DNA of 64,000 bases, taken from Tessaracoccus flavus (lineage in GTDB: Bacteria; Actinomycetota; Actinomycetes; Propionibacteriales; Propionibacteriaceae). How positions within the stretch are numbered: position 1 is the first letter of the stretch; the number at the start of each line of letters is the position of its first letter. Below, one piece after another: positions 26,318-36,800 of the stretch. The DNA lies in assembly GCF_001997295.1 (NCBI RefSeq), contig NZ_CP019605.1, forward strand, positions 2,542,001 through 2,606,000, given 5' to 3'. Both the position numbers and the translations under genes were made by a program. Below the pieces are notes generated by a model, which made no database searches, was not told where the DNA came from, and was given only the letters and a program-made list of their open reading frames with translations.

Positions 26318-27637
26318 TCAGGACGGGACGGTGTCCCTGCTGTCGACCGCCGGGCCTTCGACCGGCACGTCGGTGGTTGAGTCGGCGACTACCGCACTCC
26401 TGGTCGGGGCTTGCACGGCGGGGTCCGGCTTCTTGCCGAAGTTACGCATGAGCGTGCCGATGAGCGAGGGCTTGCCCTGGTTCTTGTTGTACACATCGAA
26501 CGCGACGGCGGCGAGGAGGACGAGACCCTTGATGACCTGCGTCTGGTCAGCGCCGACCCCCATGAGCATGAGTCCTGAGTTGAGGACGGCCATGACAAGG
26601 CCGCCGATCATCGAGCCGACGACGGTACCGATGCCGCCGGACACTGCCGCTCCGCCGATGAACACCGCGGCGATGGCGTCAAGTTCCCACATCGTGCCGT
26701 CGGAGGGCCCGGCCGCGGTCGAGCGCCCGATGAAGAGGATGCCCGCGATCGCCGCAAGGAAGCTCATGTTCGTCATGACGAGGAAGTACGTCCGCTGGGT
26801 GTTGACGCCGGAGAGGGCAGCTGCCGCCTTGTTGCCGCCGACGGCGTAGATGTGGCGGCCGAAACGTGTGCGCTGCGTGATGACGTGGTAGACGATCACC
26901 AGCAACACCAGGATCAGACCGGGGACAGGGAAGGAAGTGCCCGGCCGACCGCTGCCGAAGAGCCACGTGACGTACCCGATGACGAGCGCGATCAGCGCCA
27001 AACGGGTGATCGTCACCCACATCGGGATCTCCGCGCCGCGTGCCTTCGCATGGCCGCGCCGCTTCAACTCGCTGTAGACGAACCAGGCCAGCGCCAGCAG
27101 GCCGAGCAACAGGGTCGAGTTGTTGAGTCCGGTCCAGGCTGGGCCCCATTCAGGGAGATAGCCGGCGCCGAGGAACGAGAACTCGGAAGGAACCGGCACG
27201 GAGATCGAGCTCGACATCCAGATGACGAGGCCGCGGAAGATCATCATTCCGGCCAAGGTCGTGATGAAGCCCGGGATACCCATCTTGGCCAGCCAGAACC
27301 CGTGCCACATGCCGACGACGACGCCGACCAGCAGTCCGAGCAGGAGCCCTGCCCACCACGGGAAGCCGTACTGCGCGATCGAGATCGCGACACTCATGCC
27401 GACGAAACCCGCCACGGAACCAACCGAGAGGTCGATCTGGCCGATGACGATGACCATCACCATCCCGATGGCCAGAATCAGAACGTAGGCGTTGCCCGAG
27501 ATCAGGTTCTGGAAGTTGGAGGACGTCAGCATGCGACCCTCCGAGATGATGTCGAAGACAGCGACGAGCGCGATCAGTGCCAGCGCCATCGTGTACTGCT
27601 GGAGGTTTCCTCCGAAGACTTGTTTGAGAGCTCTCAT
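26318..27637 (-). CDS. mmsB: Sugar ABC permease, MmsB/XylH-like
   Basis: A 439-residue permease of the CUT2 (ribose/xylose) class with about ten membrane helices. Family signs are GQIDLSVGSVAGFVGMSVA, GIPGFITTLAGMMIFRGLV, GRHIYAVGGNKAAAALSGVN and FIGGAAVSGGIGTVVGSMIGG. The last 40 or so residues form a charged, disordered tail not needed for transport. It probably dimerises to form the channel for the ATPase encoded 31 nt upstream. Confidence 0.93.
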   Translation of the reverse strand: MRALKQVFGGNLQQYTMALALIALVAVFDIISEGRMLTSSNFQNLISGNAYVLILAIGMVMVIVIGQIDLSVGSVAGFVGMSVAISIAQYGFPWWAGLLLGLLVGVVVGMWHGFWLAKMGIPGFITTLAGMMIFRGLVIWMSSSISVPVPSEFSFLGAGYLPEWGPAWTGLNNSTLLLGLLALAWFVYSELKRRGHAKARGAEIPMWVTITRLALIALVIGYVTWLFGSGRPGTSFPVPGLILVLLVIVYHVITQRTRFGRHIYAVGGNKAAAALSGVNTQRTYFLVMTNMSFLAAIAGILFIGRSTAAGPSDGTMWELDAIAAVFIGGAAVSGGIGTVVGSMIGGLVMAVLNSGLMLMGVGADQTQVIKGLVLLAAVAFDVYNKNQGKPSLIGTLMRNFGKKPDPAVQAPTRSAVVADSTTDVPVEGPAVDSRDTVPS

Positions 27638-27668
27638 CGTGGTGTTCTTCCCTAGAATTGCTGGGCCG

Positions 27669-29231
<1,563 letters not shown>

Positions 29232-29261
29232 GTGTGTCTCCTTCGACCATCGCTGCCTCAA

Positions 29262-29275
29262 TGTCAACGATGTCA
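29262..29275. promoter_or_regulatory. LacI-type operator of the importer operon
   Basis: TGTCAACGATGTCA; read on the minus strand it is TGACATCGTTGACA. It differs at two positions from the perfect palindrome TGACAACGTTGTCA at the GH32 promoter. It begins right after the -10 box of the importer promoter, over the expected start site. Confidence 0.7.
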
Positions 29276-29277
29276 TC

Positions 29278-29306
29278 ACAGTACATCCGCGACCCCTTGG
29301 CGTCAA
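29278..29306 (-). promoter_or_regulatory. Predicted promoter of the mmsA-mmsB-binding protein operon
   Basis: Minus strand -35 TTGACG (29306-29301), a 17-nt spacer and -10 TACTGT (29283-29278). Spacing is ideal, and the operator follows within 3 nt. Confidence 0.65.
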
Positions 29307-29444
29307 CCCTTGAATCCAAGAAATTTCGGCCTCCGCCTGAATCTGGCCCCATCACATGCCCCGCTCTCGATCCACGGAGCGAACTTACTTGACTTGACAA
29401 GGCATAATGCCGTCGCACTGATCGATCACCTCATGATCCATGTC

Positions 29445-29474
29445 TTCACCAGATGAACGCGGGGTTGCTATGGT
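29445..29474 (+). promoter_or_regulatory. Predicted promoter of the ROK gene, leaderless
   Basis: TTCACC and TATGGT are separated by 18 nt. The -10 ends only 6 nt before the ATG at 29481, which would place the transcript start at or next to the start codon. No ribosome site is visible, consistent with a leaderless message. Confidence 0.45.
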
Positions 29475-29480
29475 TTGAAG

Positions 29481-30662
29481 ATGACCGAGAACGGCGAGGC
29501 GCCGGGATCGCAGGCGTCCCTGCGTGAAGCCAACAGCGCGCGCCTTCTCAACGCCCTCACTCGCTACGGTCAGCTGACCCAGGTGGAACTGGCTGCTGCC
29601 ACCGGGCTATCCCCCGCGACGGTTTCGAACATCGTTCGGCAACTGGTCGCGGACGGCGCGGTCGAAACCTCCGTGACCACCCGGTCCGGGCGGCGCGCGC
29701 AACTGGTGACGCTGGCGCGAAACGATTCCATGACCGCAGGAATCCATGCCGGGCCGCGCTCGCTGGACGTCACTCTGGTCGACGCCAATCTCAGAGAGGT
29801 CGCCCGCCAGCACCTTCCTCTACCCGCTGCTCACCGCTTCGACACCACCCTGGACCGTGCCGCACTGCTTGTCTCCGAACTGACAAGCGAACGGGGAATA
29901 GGACTCCACGACCTCGTCGGCGTGGGGGTGGCGATGCCGGCCGGAGGCAGGGTGGGCGCTGATCCTGGTCTGCCCTCGTGGGCCGGGGTAGACGTCGCCG
30001 ACACCCTGGGCCGGCGGCTCGGGCGCCCTGTGTTCGTGACCCGGGAGATCGACGCCGCAGCCTCGGCCGAAGCTCGCCTGGGGGCCCTCAGGGGGACGGA
30101 GTGCGGAATCTATGTGCGAGTCGGGGACACGACCGATTCCGCGATCGTGATCCGAGGTTCAGTGCTTCGGGTGGGGACCCACGCCGCGGCTGGCATTGGC
30201 CACGTGCGGGTGTCTCCAGGTGGCGCCATCTGCCGCTGCGGCGGCCGCGGGTGCCTGAATACGGAGGTCTCCATCGACTCGTTACGTGAGTCGCTGCGGA
30301 TCAGCCACGGCCCCATGTCTCTGCGTGACATCGTGTCTGCGGCCAAGGGCGGCGACCCAGGCTGCCAGCAGGTGATCTCTGACGCGGGTGCCGCAATCGG
30401 CTCCGCACTGGCTGACCTGGCGACTGCGCTCGGTCCTGATCGGATCTCAGTGGGGGGCCCACTGGCCAGAGCCGGGGACATCCTTCTCTCCCCGATCCGT
30501 GACGCATTGGAGGCCCGTCCAGTGCTGCGCGGCGCTGAAGGGCTCCTCGGCGCGGGTCACCTCAATGAATCCGCCGAGACTCTCGGCGCCGCCGCCTACG
30601 TCTTCGACATGATGTCCTTGGTACCGATGCCGGATACGGCGAGGGGAGGTGGACGACTGTGA
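29481..30662 (+). CDS. ROK-family transcriptional regulator
   Basis: A 393-residue protein. The N-terminal winged helix (about 15-70: LLNALTRYGQLTQVELAAATGLSPATVSNIVRQL) is followed by a ROK sugar-sensing/kinase-like domain. That domain has the zinc-type motif CRCGGRGCLNTEVS and IGHVRVSPGG. Such proteins usually sense a sugar or sugar phosphate. The ATG at 29481 is preferred to a TTG two codons earlier. Its stop overlaps the next start as GTGA, so it is coexpressed with an ABC ATPase. It diverges from the importer operon. Confidence 0.92.
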   Translation: MTENGEAPGSQASLREANSARLLNALTRYGQLTQVELAAATGLSPATVSNIVRQLVADGAVETSVTTRSGRRAQLVTLARNDSMTAGIHAGPRSLDVTLVDANLREVARQHLPLPAAHRFDTTLDRAALLVSELTSERGIGLHDLVGVGVAMPAGGRVGADPGLPSWAGVDVADTLGRRLGRPVFVTREIDAAASAEARLGALRGTECGIYVRVGDTTDSAIVIRGSVLRVGTHAAAGIGHVRVSPGGAICRCGGRGCLNTEVSIDSLRESLRISHGPMSLRDIVSAAKGGDPGCQQVISDAGAAIGSALADLATALGPDRISVGGPLARAGDILLSPIRDALEARPVLRGAEGLLGAGHLNESAETLGAAAYVFDMMSLVPMPDTARGGGRL

Positions 30663-31408
30663 GCGAGCCCTTACTGGAAGTGCGAGCCCTGGATAAATCC
30701 TTCGGGGGCGTACAGGCGCTCGTCGACGTGGACCTCACGGTCGGCGCCGGCGAGGTCGTGGGCCTGGTGGGCGATAACGCGGCGGGTAAGTCAACCCTTG
30801 CCCGCACCCTCGCCGGCGTCTACCAACCTGACCGCGGCCACATCCGCTTGGGCGGCGAGCCGGTGAGCCTCCCGTCCACCAGAGCGGCGTTGGACCTGGG
30901 AATCGCACCTGTGTTTCAGGAGTTCGCACTCGTCGAGACCCTCGACGTCCCGTCGAATCTCTTCCTGGGTCGCGAGTTGATCCGCGCCGACGGACTTCTC
31001 GACGAGGCGCGGATGGAGGAACTGGCGCGCGACTACCTGGATCGATTGAACAGCCGCATCCCCAATCTGCGCACCCCACTCAGCCGTCTGTCCGCCGGGC
31101 AACGCCAGTGCGTCGCCATCGCCCGCACCCTCGTCGCCAATCCGCGCATCGTTGTCCTTGACGAGCCGACCGCCTCGCTTTCGGTCAGCCAGACTGCGGA
31201 GGTGCTGAGTCACGTCGAGGGCCTTCGCGACCTCGGATTGGGCGTCATCCTCATCAGTCACAACCTCAACGATGTGCGTGCAGTAGCCGATCGAATCGAG
31301 GTACTGCGCCACGGCCGCAACAACGGGTCGTTCCGCGCAGACGAGGTCAGCTACGAGGACGTCCTTGGTGCCGTCACAGGGGCGACCCGATACCCGAAGC
31401 CCCGCTAG
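30659..31408 (+). CDS. Single-domain sugar ABC ATPase (FrcA-like)
   Basis: A 249-residue ATPase with one ABC domain: Walker A GDNAAGKST, Q-loop FQEFALVETLDV, signature LSAGQRQCVAIA, Walker B IVVLDEPTASL and H-loop ISHNL. The GDNAAGKST form and short length recall FrcA-type ATPases of fructose importers, whereas the neighbouring importer has a two-domain ATPase. No binding protein or permease accompanies it. It may energise the nearby MmsB-type permease or another one. It starts with GTG at 30659. Its last 35 bp overlap the convergent lacI-type gene. Confidence 0.88.
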   Translation: MSEPLLEVRALDKSFGGVQALVDVDLTVGAGEVVGLVGDNAAGKSTLARTLAGVYQPDRGHIRLGGEPVSLPSTRAALDLGIAPVFQEFALVETLDVPSNLFLGRELIRADGLLDEARMEELARDYLDRLNSRIPNLRTPLSRLSAGQRQCVAIARTLVANPRIVVLDEPTASLSVSQTAEVLSHVEGLRDLGLGVILISHNLNDVRAVADRIEVLRHGRNNGSFRADEVSYEDVLGAVTGATRYPKPR

Positions 31409-32450
31409 CTTGCGCGGCAAGGCCGTCGTCGGCTTGCCTGGCGGGAGGCCTGATCTCCCCGGACCCCCGAGCGATGAGACGCGTGGGCACGGTGACATGT
31501 TCGGCGGGCAACTCCTCACCACGAATGCGCGCGAGGAGCCGCCGTGCAGCCAACTCGCCCATGGCGTCGGGATCCTGCGCGATCACGGTGAGACCGGGGC
31601 GGATCAGATCCGCCAGGGGAACCTCGTCGAAACCGACCAGAGCGACCGTCTCCTCCAGTCCCAACCTCTGCAGCGCCCGGACCGTAGCGATGGAAATGTC
31701 GTTGCGGCCCGAGATGATCGCGGTTGGCGGAGCCTCTGCTGACATCAGACCCTCAACTGCAGCGATGACCTCCGTCTCCGTCGTGAGACCAGTGATTGCG
31801 CTGCACCCCACCAGATCCTGAGTGGCGGAGCGGAAGGCGGCTGCTCGCTCCCGCGAGGTGCTGATGGTTTGCACGTTGGCCAGGAAAGCGATCCGCTCGT
31901 GACCCCGGGATCTCACGTGATCGACCGCGGCGAGGATTCCCTGGGCGTTGTCAGAGGTGACCGTATCGCAGTCCAGATCGTTGGCCGGACGATCGACGAG
32001 CACAACAGGGAAACCGCGCTCGATCTCTCGGACCAGGAGATCATGATCAGCCCGCACCGTCATGAGAACCAACCCATCGAGCCGACGCGCGACGAATCCC
32101 TCCAGCCGCTCCAGCTCCACGGCCGGGTCGTCCTCCGTGCTGGCAGCCAGCGTGATCATCCCGGCCTCGTTGGCGACCCGCTCAATGGCCCGGTGGACCT
32201 TGGAGTCGAAGGCGTTCCCCACACTCGACAGGAGCAGTCCGATGGCTCCGGGGCTGCCGTCCAACCGCCGGAGGTCCGACGCCTGCTTATGCATGACGTA
32301 GCCCAGATCCCTCGCTGTCTTCCGCACGCGTTCCGCCGTGGCCGGAGCCACGTTCGGCTCGCCCCGCATCACGCGGGAGACGGTCTTGATCGCCACCCCG
32401 GACACGCTCGCCACCTCTCGCATGGTGGGACGACGAAGGTGCATTGACAT
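31374..32450 (-). CDS. LacI-family repressor of the fructan locus
   Basis: A 358-residue LacI/GalR regulator. The helix-turn-helix is at about 8-30 (PTMREVASVSGVAIKTVSRVMRGE), with the hinge region ending YVMHKQASDLRR. The ligand domain follows (GAIGLLLSSVGNAFDSKVHRAI, VVLVDRPANDLDCDTVTSDN, ALVGFDEVPLADLIRPGLTVIAQD). Starts at 32450 or 32444 are possible; neither has a clear ribosome site. It is divergent from the GH32 gene, whose promoter holds a perfect LacI-type operator. A related site controls the importer, so this is the obvious candidate regulator of both. Confidence 0.92.
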   Translation of the reverse strand: MSMHLRRPTMREVASVSGVAIKTVSRVMRGEPNVAPATAERVRKTARDLGYVMHKQASDLRRLDGSPGAIGLLLSSVGNAFDSKVHRAIERVANEAGMITLAASTEDDPAVELERLEGFVARRLDGLVLMTVRADHDLLVREIERGFPVVLVDRPANDLDCDTVTSDNAQGILAAVDHVRSRGHERIAFLANVQTISTSRERAAAFRSATQDLVGCSAITGLTTETEVIAAVEGLMSAEAPPTAIISGRNDISIATVRALQRLGLEETVALVGFDEVPLADLIRPGLTVIAQDPDAMGELAARRLLARIRGEELPAEHVTVPTRLIARGSGEIRPPARQADDGLAAQASGASGIGSPL

Positions 32451-32482
32451 GCTGACATAGTGCCAGAAAGGTGGAAAGGCTG

Positions 32483-32511
32483 TTGACAAGGAGCTCGCTC
32501 TCGCTTAACCT
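32483..32511 (+). promoter_or_regulatory. Strong promoter of the GH32 gene
   Basis: TTGACA (32483-32488), a 17-nt spacer and TAACCT (32506-32511) form a near-consensus promoter on the plus strand. The operator at 32517-32530 covers the expected start site, a classic repression layout. Confidence 0.75.
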
Positions 32512-32516
32512 CCAAT

Positions 32517-32530
32517 TGACAACGTTGTCA
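32517..32530. promoter_or_regulatory. Perfect LacI-type operator at the GH32 promoter
   Basis: TGACAACGTTGTCA is a perfect 14-bp palindrome with the central CG typical of LacI sites. It sits 6 nt downstream of the -10 box. A two-mismatch relative lies at 29262-29275. Confidence 0.85.
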
Positions 32531-32547
32531 TAGTGAAGGGAACCCAC

Positions 32548-35424
32548 GTGCTACGAAGACTCCTACGGGCCTCTTTGGGCCTGGCGGTGGCAATCGGCGC
32601 CGCTGCCGTCCCGGCTGCGGCCGATCTGAATCTGGGCGAGGAGCCCTACCGTCCGGCGTACCACTACAGCCCGGAGACCAACTGGATGAACGACCCCAAC
32701 GGGCTCGTCTACCACGACGGGGTGTACCACCTCTACTACCAGTACAACCCGCAGGCAGCCACCTGGGGGAACATGTCCTGGGGCCACGCCACCAGCCCCG
32801 ACCTCGTGAACTGGGTGGAGCAGCCGTTGGCGATCGGTCAGACGTTCAACGACGCCGGACAATCGATCGAGGACATCTTCTCCGGCTCCATCGTGGTCGA
32901 CACCGAGAACACCAGCGGCCTCGGCACGGCTGACAACCCCCCGCTCGTCGCGCATTACACAAGTGCGTACACCGGTGATCATCCGACCCTGGCTGGGATC
33001 CAGGCGCAGTCGGTCGCCTACTCGCTCGACGGCGGCTACACCTGGGAGAAGTACGAGGGCAATCCCGTGCTCGACCGGGGGTCGAACAACTTCCGCGATC
33101 CCAAGGTCTTCCGCTACACGTCACCCGAGACCGGGGAGTCGTACTGGGTGATGGTGACCGTTGAGGCGCTGGCGCACGAGGTCCTGATCTACCGGTCTGA
33201 CGACCTTCTCCACTGGAGCTACCTCTCCACGTTCGGGCCCGCCAACGCTACGGGCGGCATCTGGGAGGTCCCGGACCTGTTCCCGCTCCCGGTCGAAGGG
33301 GCCGACGAGACCAAGTGGGTCATGATCGTCAACCTCAACCCCGGCTCGCCGGCGGGCGGCTCGGGCGCGCAGTACTTCGTCGGCGAGTTCGACGGCGAGA
33401 CCTTCACCGCCGAGAACGTCGTGACCGGCGAGGAGACCGTGCCTGGCACGGTCATCGAGGACTTCGAGTTCGGGTCGTGGGCCGAATCGGACTGGACCGT
33501 CGTCAACGAGTCGGGCGACTTCAACGGGCCCTTCGGCGACGGCCCCCAGGCTGGGGCCTGGCGTGATCAGCAGGAGGTCGCGGGATACCGCGGCGACAGC
33601 CTGGTCAACAGCTTCGTTGGCTGGGACTGGCCCACCGGCACCATGACGTCGGCACCCTTCGAGGTTGAGCAGCCGTGGTTGAACCTCCTCGTGGGCGGCG
33701 GCAACCATCCCCGTGTCGAGGGCGGCCAGATGGGCAATGAGCCACCCGCCGGCAGCCTCCTCTGGAATGGGTTCGAGGGCTTGCGTGACGGTTCCAGCCT
33801 CGCCGACATCGGTTGGGTGGGTACCGGCGATCTGCAGGCCACCCGCAGCCCCTCCTCCGCCGGCGGCGACTACTACATCGGCGACGCCCGCATCAACACC
33901 TGGGAAGGCGGGCCCAACGGCGACGACAATAAGGGCACGCTCACCTCGCCGTCGTTTGAAATCAGCGGCGACTACATCTCCTTCCTCATCGGCGGCGGTC
34001 ATGAAAGGCCGGGTCTGGCACTCGAGCTGATCGTCGACGGTGACGTGGTGCGCACCGCAGCCGGCCAAGACGCCGGCGCGCTTCAGTGGACGACGTGGGA
34101 TGTCGCGGAGTTCCGCGGACTCGAGGGCACACTCCGGATCGTCGACGAAGTCGGAGGGGGCTGGGGCCACCTGACCTTGGACCACGTGGTGGTCGGGGAC
34201 GAGCCTGCTCAGCCCCGTTCATCCGAGACCACTGTCAACCTGGTGGTTGACGGTGAAGTCGTGCGCAGCGCCACCGGCAACAACTCCGAGACGCTCGACT
34301 GGGCGTCATGGGACGTCGCCGAGTTCATCGGCAGCGAAGCCGAGATCATGATCGTCGACAACAACCGCTTCGGCTGGGGCCACATCCTCGTCGATGACAT
34401 CGTCGCCAGCGATGCTGCGCAGCCCCGCCGCATCGAAAGCTACGACTGGCTCGACTGGGGCCCCGACTACTACGCGGCCATTTCGTTCGCGAACGTGCCG
34501 GACGGACGACGCATCATGATGGCGTGGATGAACGACTGGCGCTACGCCAACGCCATCCCCACCGCTCCGTGGCGTAGCGCCAACGCGCTGCCCCGCGAAC
34601 TGACCCTGCAACTGGTGGACGGCGCCTACGAACTGGAGCAGGCGCCCGTTCGTGAACTGGCGTCTCTCGAAGTGAAGTCCGACAGGCTACGACGCACCAA
34701 CGTCACGGTGGCAGACACTGCCACCGCACTGCCCTGGTCCTCGGATGCCTACAAGCTCGAGGTCACCGTCGATCCGCAGGACGCCACCTTCGCCGGCGTC
34801 GCCGTCCGCACCAACAGCGCGTTCGGAGACGAGGGCGGCGAAGGCACCCTGATCGGAATCGATACTGCAGCGGGACGACTCGTCGTGGACCGCACGAGCG
34901 CCGGGGAGGACTCGTTCCACCCCCAGTTCGCGGCCGCCTATTCAGCACCTCTGGTCCACGAGGACGGACGGCAGACCTTCACGGTCTACGTCGACAGGTC
35001 GTCGGTCGAGGTGTTCGCCGACGGCGGCCTCCGCACGATCACGAGTCAGATCTTCCCCGATCCCAACTCGCTGGGGCTCTCACTCGTCAGCGAGGGAGGC
35101 ACCGCCCGGTTCGTCTCGGTGGTGGCGACGCCGCTCACCCCGAGTGTCCACACCGGCGCCCAGGCGATGGAGGCCGAGGTGACGTCCGCCCAGTGCACGG
35201 CTGGAGTGATTGTGACCGTGACGAATCCGACGGACGAGAGGCAGAGCGTTCGGCTTGACTCGGTTTCGGGCCACCGCAACGTGACTCTCGCAGCCGGTCA
35301 GACCGCTCAGGTCCGCTTGAACGGGAAGCCCGCCAAGGAAGCCGGCAGCCTGACGATCGAGGCCACGGCGAGGCCGAGCCAGACGACGAGCTGGACTTCC
35401 GTCAGCATGCCCGCCTGCAGCTGA
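32548..35424 (+). CDS. Secreted GH32 beta-fructosidase (levanase/inulinase type)
   Basis: A 958-residue secreted fructan hydrolase. The signal peptide (1-25) ends PAAAD. The GH32 propeller has WMNDPNG (nucleophile Asp), FRDPKVF (transition-state stabiliser) and WEVPDLF (acid/base Glu). The propeller is interrupted at about 290-630 by inserted beta-sandwich modules and resumes at YDWLDWGPDYYAAISFANVPDGRR. The GH32 C-terminal sandwich follows (VYVDRSSVEVFADGG), then a short C-terminal domain. I prefer GTG at 32548 because AGGGA precedes it at 7 nt; a GTG at 32533 lies too close to the operator. It should release fructose for the nearby importer. Confidence 0.93.
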   Translation: MLRRLLRASLGLAVAIGAAAVPAAADLNLGEEPYRPAYHYSPETNWMNDPNGLVYHDGVYHLYYQYNPQAATWGNMSWGHATSPDLVNWVEQPLAIGQTFNDAGQSIEDIFSGSIVVDTENTSGLGTADNPPLVAHYTSAYTGDHPTLAGIQAQSVAYSLDGGYTWEKYEGNPVLDRGSNNFRDPKVFRYTSPETGESYWVMVTVEALAHEVLIYRSDDLLHWSYLSTFGPANATGGIWEVPDLFPLPVEGADETKWVMIVNLNPGSPAGGSGAQYFVGEFDGETFTAENVVTGEETVPGTVIEDFEFGSWAESDWTVVNESGDFNGPFGDGPQAGAWRDQQEVAGYRGDSLVNSFVGWDWPTGTMTSAPFEVEQPWLNLLVGGGNHPRVEGGQMGNEPPAGSLLWNGFEGLRDGSSLADIGWVGTGDLQATRSPSSAGGDYYIGDARINTWEGGPNGDDNKGTLTSPSFEISGDYISFLIGGGHERPGLALELIVDGDVVRTAAGQDAGALQWTTWDVAEFRGLEGTLRIVDEVGGGWGHLTLDHVVVGDEPAQPRSSETTVNLVVDGEVVRSATGNNSETLDWASWDVAEFIGSEAEIMIVDNNRFGWGHILVDDIVASDAAQPRRIESYDWLDWGPDYYAAISFANVPDGRRIMMAWMNDWRYANAIPTAPWRSANALPRELTLQLVDGAYELEQAPVRELASLEVKSDRLRRTNVTVADTATALPWSSDAYKLEVTVDPQDATFAGVAVRTNSAFGDEGGEGTLIGIDTAAGRLVVDRTSAGEDSFHPQFAAAYSAPLVHEDGRQTFTVYVDRSSVEVFADGGLRTITSQIFPDPNSLGLSLVSEGGTARFVSVVATPLTPSVHTGAQAMEAEVTSAQCTAGVIVTVTNPTDERQSVRLDSVSGHRNVTLAAGQTAQVRLNGKPAKEAGSLTIEATARPSQTTSWTSVSMPACS

Positions 35425-35432
35425 TCACCAGA

Positions 35433-35472
35433 AGAACCGGCGCGCGGCCCTACGCCGCGCGCCGGTTCTTTC
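35433..35472 (+). terminator. Rho-independent terminator of the GH32 gene
   Basis: AGAACCGGCGCGCGGC (35433-35448) pairs perfectly with GCCGCGCGCCGGTTCT (35454-35469) around CCTAC; TTCT follows. It begins 9 nt past the stop. Confidence 0.9.
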
Positions 35473-35546
35473 TGTCGTAGGGCGCATGCGGGCTGGGATT
35501 CTTCCGGGTGATCTACGCTGGCCAGCATCCAGCGTCAGGAGGCACA

Positions 35547-36779
35547 ATGCTGATCCTCGCCATCGGATCTCGCGGCGACGTCCAACCTGCGGCCGTGCTC
35601 GCCGGTGCGCTCAAGCGGGCAGGGGTCGGCGCCCGCGTCGTCGGGCTCAAGGAGTACGCCGACGTCGCCTCCGAACTCGGCGCCGACTTCGTCCCCGTGG
35701 ACGCGAGCATCGCGGATGCGATCGGCTCGACGCGAGGCCACCTCGGCCGCCTCGCCGCGGGTTCCCGCCCTGGCCAGGCCGTGCTGTTGCACAGCTGGAG
35801 CGCCGCGATCGCCGGTGCCGTGAGCGACGCGGTGCTCGCGGCTCTGAAGCCCGGGGAGTCTCTCCTCAGCGGTGTGCTGACCCGCGACGTCGCCAGCGCG
35901 CTGGCCGGCGACCGCAAGGTGGGCACGTTGGTCTTCAGCGGGCTGCTGCCGACCAGGCACGCCGAGAGCCACTTCCTGCACAACTACTTCACCCGGCTGG
36001 ACAGCTACAACCGGTGGGGATCAGCGCTCGGCTGGACGATGAGCTCGAGCGTGGGCTTGTCGTTCGGGCGCGAGATGCGCCGTCGGCTCGGGCTCCCCCG
36101 GCTCGGCGTCAGACGCGCGGCGGTCGAGGCGGACCGCCACCCCATCGTGGTCGCGGCCAGCCCGACCCTCGTGCCGCCGGCGTCGGACTGGCCAGCCAAC
36201 GTGCACCAGACCGGATTCCTCGCCGCCCCGGTGCCGGACTTCCAGCCCGACGACCACCTCGCACACTGGCTCGGGTCCGGAGCCGTCTACGTGGGCTTCG
36301 GCAGCATGACCGGCGGCGCCGATCTCGACTCGCTGACGATGCTGTCGGCAGCGGCCCGGATCGCGGACCGGAAGGTGGTGACGATTGCCCCGCCCGGCGT
36401 CGATCCCGGTGCTGTCTCCGAGCGCGTGCTTGCGGTCGGGTCCGTCCCGCACGCCTGGCTCTTCCCTCGGTGCGCGGCGGTGGTGCACCACGGCGGCTCG
36501 GGGACAACCCACGACGGTCTTCGCGCGGGCGTGCCCAGTATGGCCGTGCCGCACGGCGTCGATCAGCCCTACCACGGCTGGCGGCTGCAGCGCCTCGGCG
36601 TCGGACCGGCGCCGCTGCCCGTTCGAAAGCTCTCGGCCGAGCGTCTGGGCGCGCTGCTCCGCGACTTCCCGGAGGACGAGGGATTCCGCGACCGCGCCGC
36701 GCAGGTGGGCGAGCGCATCCGCAGCGAGGACGGCGTCGCCCTCACCGTCGACCACCTGATCGGCCTGGGTTTCTCCTGA
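35547..36779 (+). CDS. Glycosyltransferase, family 1 (MGT/sterol-GT-like)
   Basis: A 410-residue GT-B glycosyltransferase. The N-terminus MLILAIGSRGDVQPAAVLAGAL is the acceptor-side signature (SRGDVQP). The C-terminal nucleotide-sugar site has VYVGFGSMTGG, then VVHHGGSGTTHDGLRAGVPS and PHGVDQPYHGWRLQRLGVG. The family glycosylates lipids, sterols, macrolides or similar small molecules. The donor is probably UDP- or dTDP-sugar, and the acceptor here is unknown. The ATG at 35547 has AGGAGG just upstream, so the longer in-frame start at 35508 is rejected. It is monocistronic, followed by repeat locus C. Confidence 0.9.
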   Translation: MLILAIGSRGDVQPAAVLAGALKRAGVGARVVGLKEYADVASELGADFVPVDASIADAIGSTRGHLGRLAAGSRPGQAVLLHSWSAAIAGAVSDAVLAALKPGESLLSGVLTRDVASALAGDRKVGTLVFSGLLPTRHAESHFLHNYFTRLDSYNRWGSALGWTMSSSVGLSFGREMRRRLGLPRLGVRRAAVEADRHPIVVAASPTLVPPASDWPANVHQTGFLAAPVPDFQPDDHLAHWLGSGAVYVGFGSMTGGADLDSLTMLSAAARIADRKVVTIAPPGVDPGAVSERVLAVGSVPHAWLFPRCAAVVHHGGSGTTHDGLRAGVPSMAVPHGVDQPYHGWRLQRLGVGPAPLPVRKLSAERLGALLRDFPEDEGFRDRAAQVGERIRSEDGVALTVDHLIGLGFS

Positions 36780-36800
36780 CCGCCACCCCGCCGCACGCAA

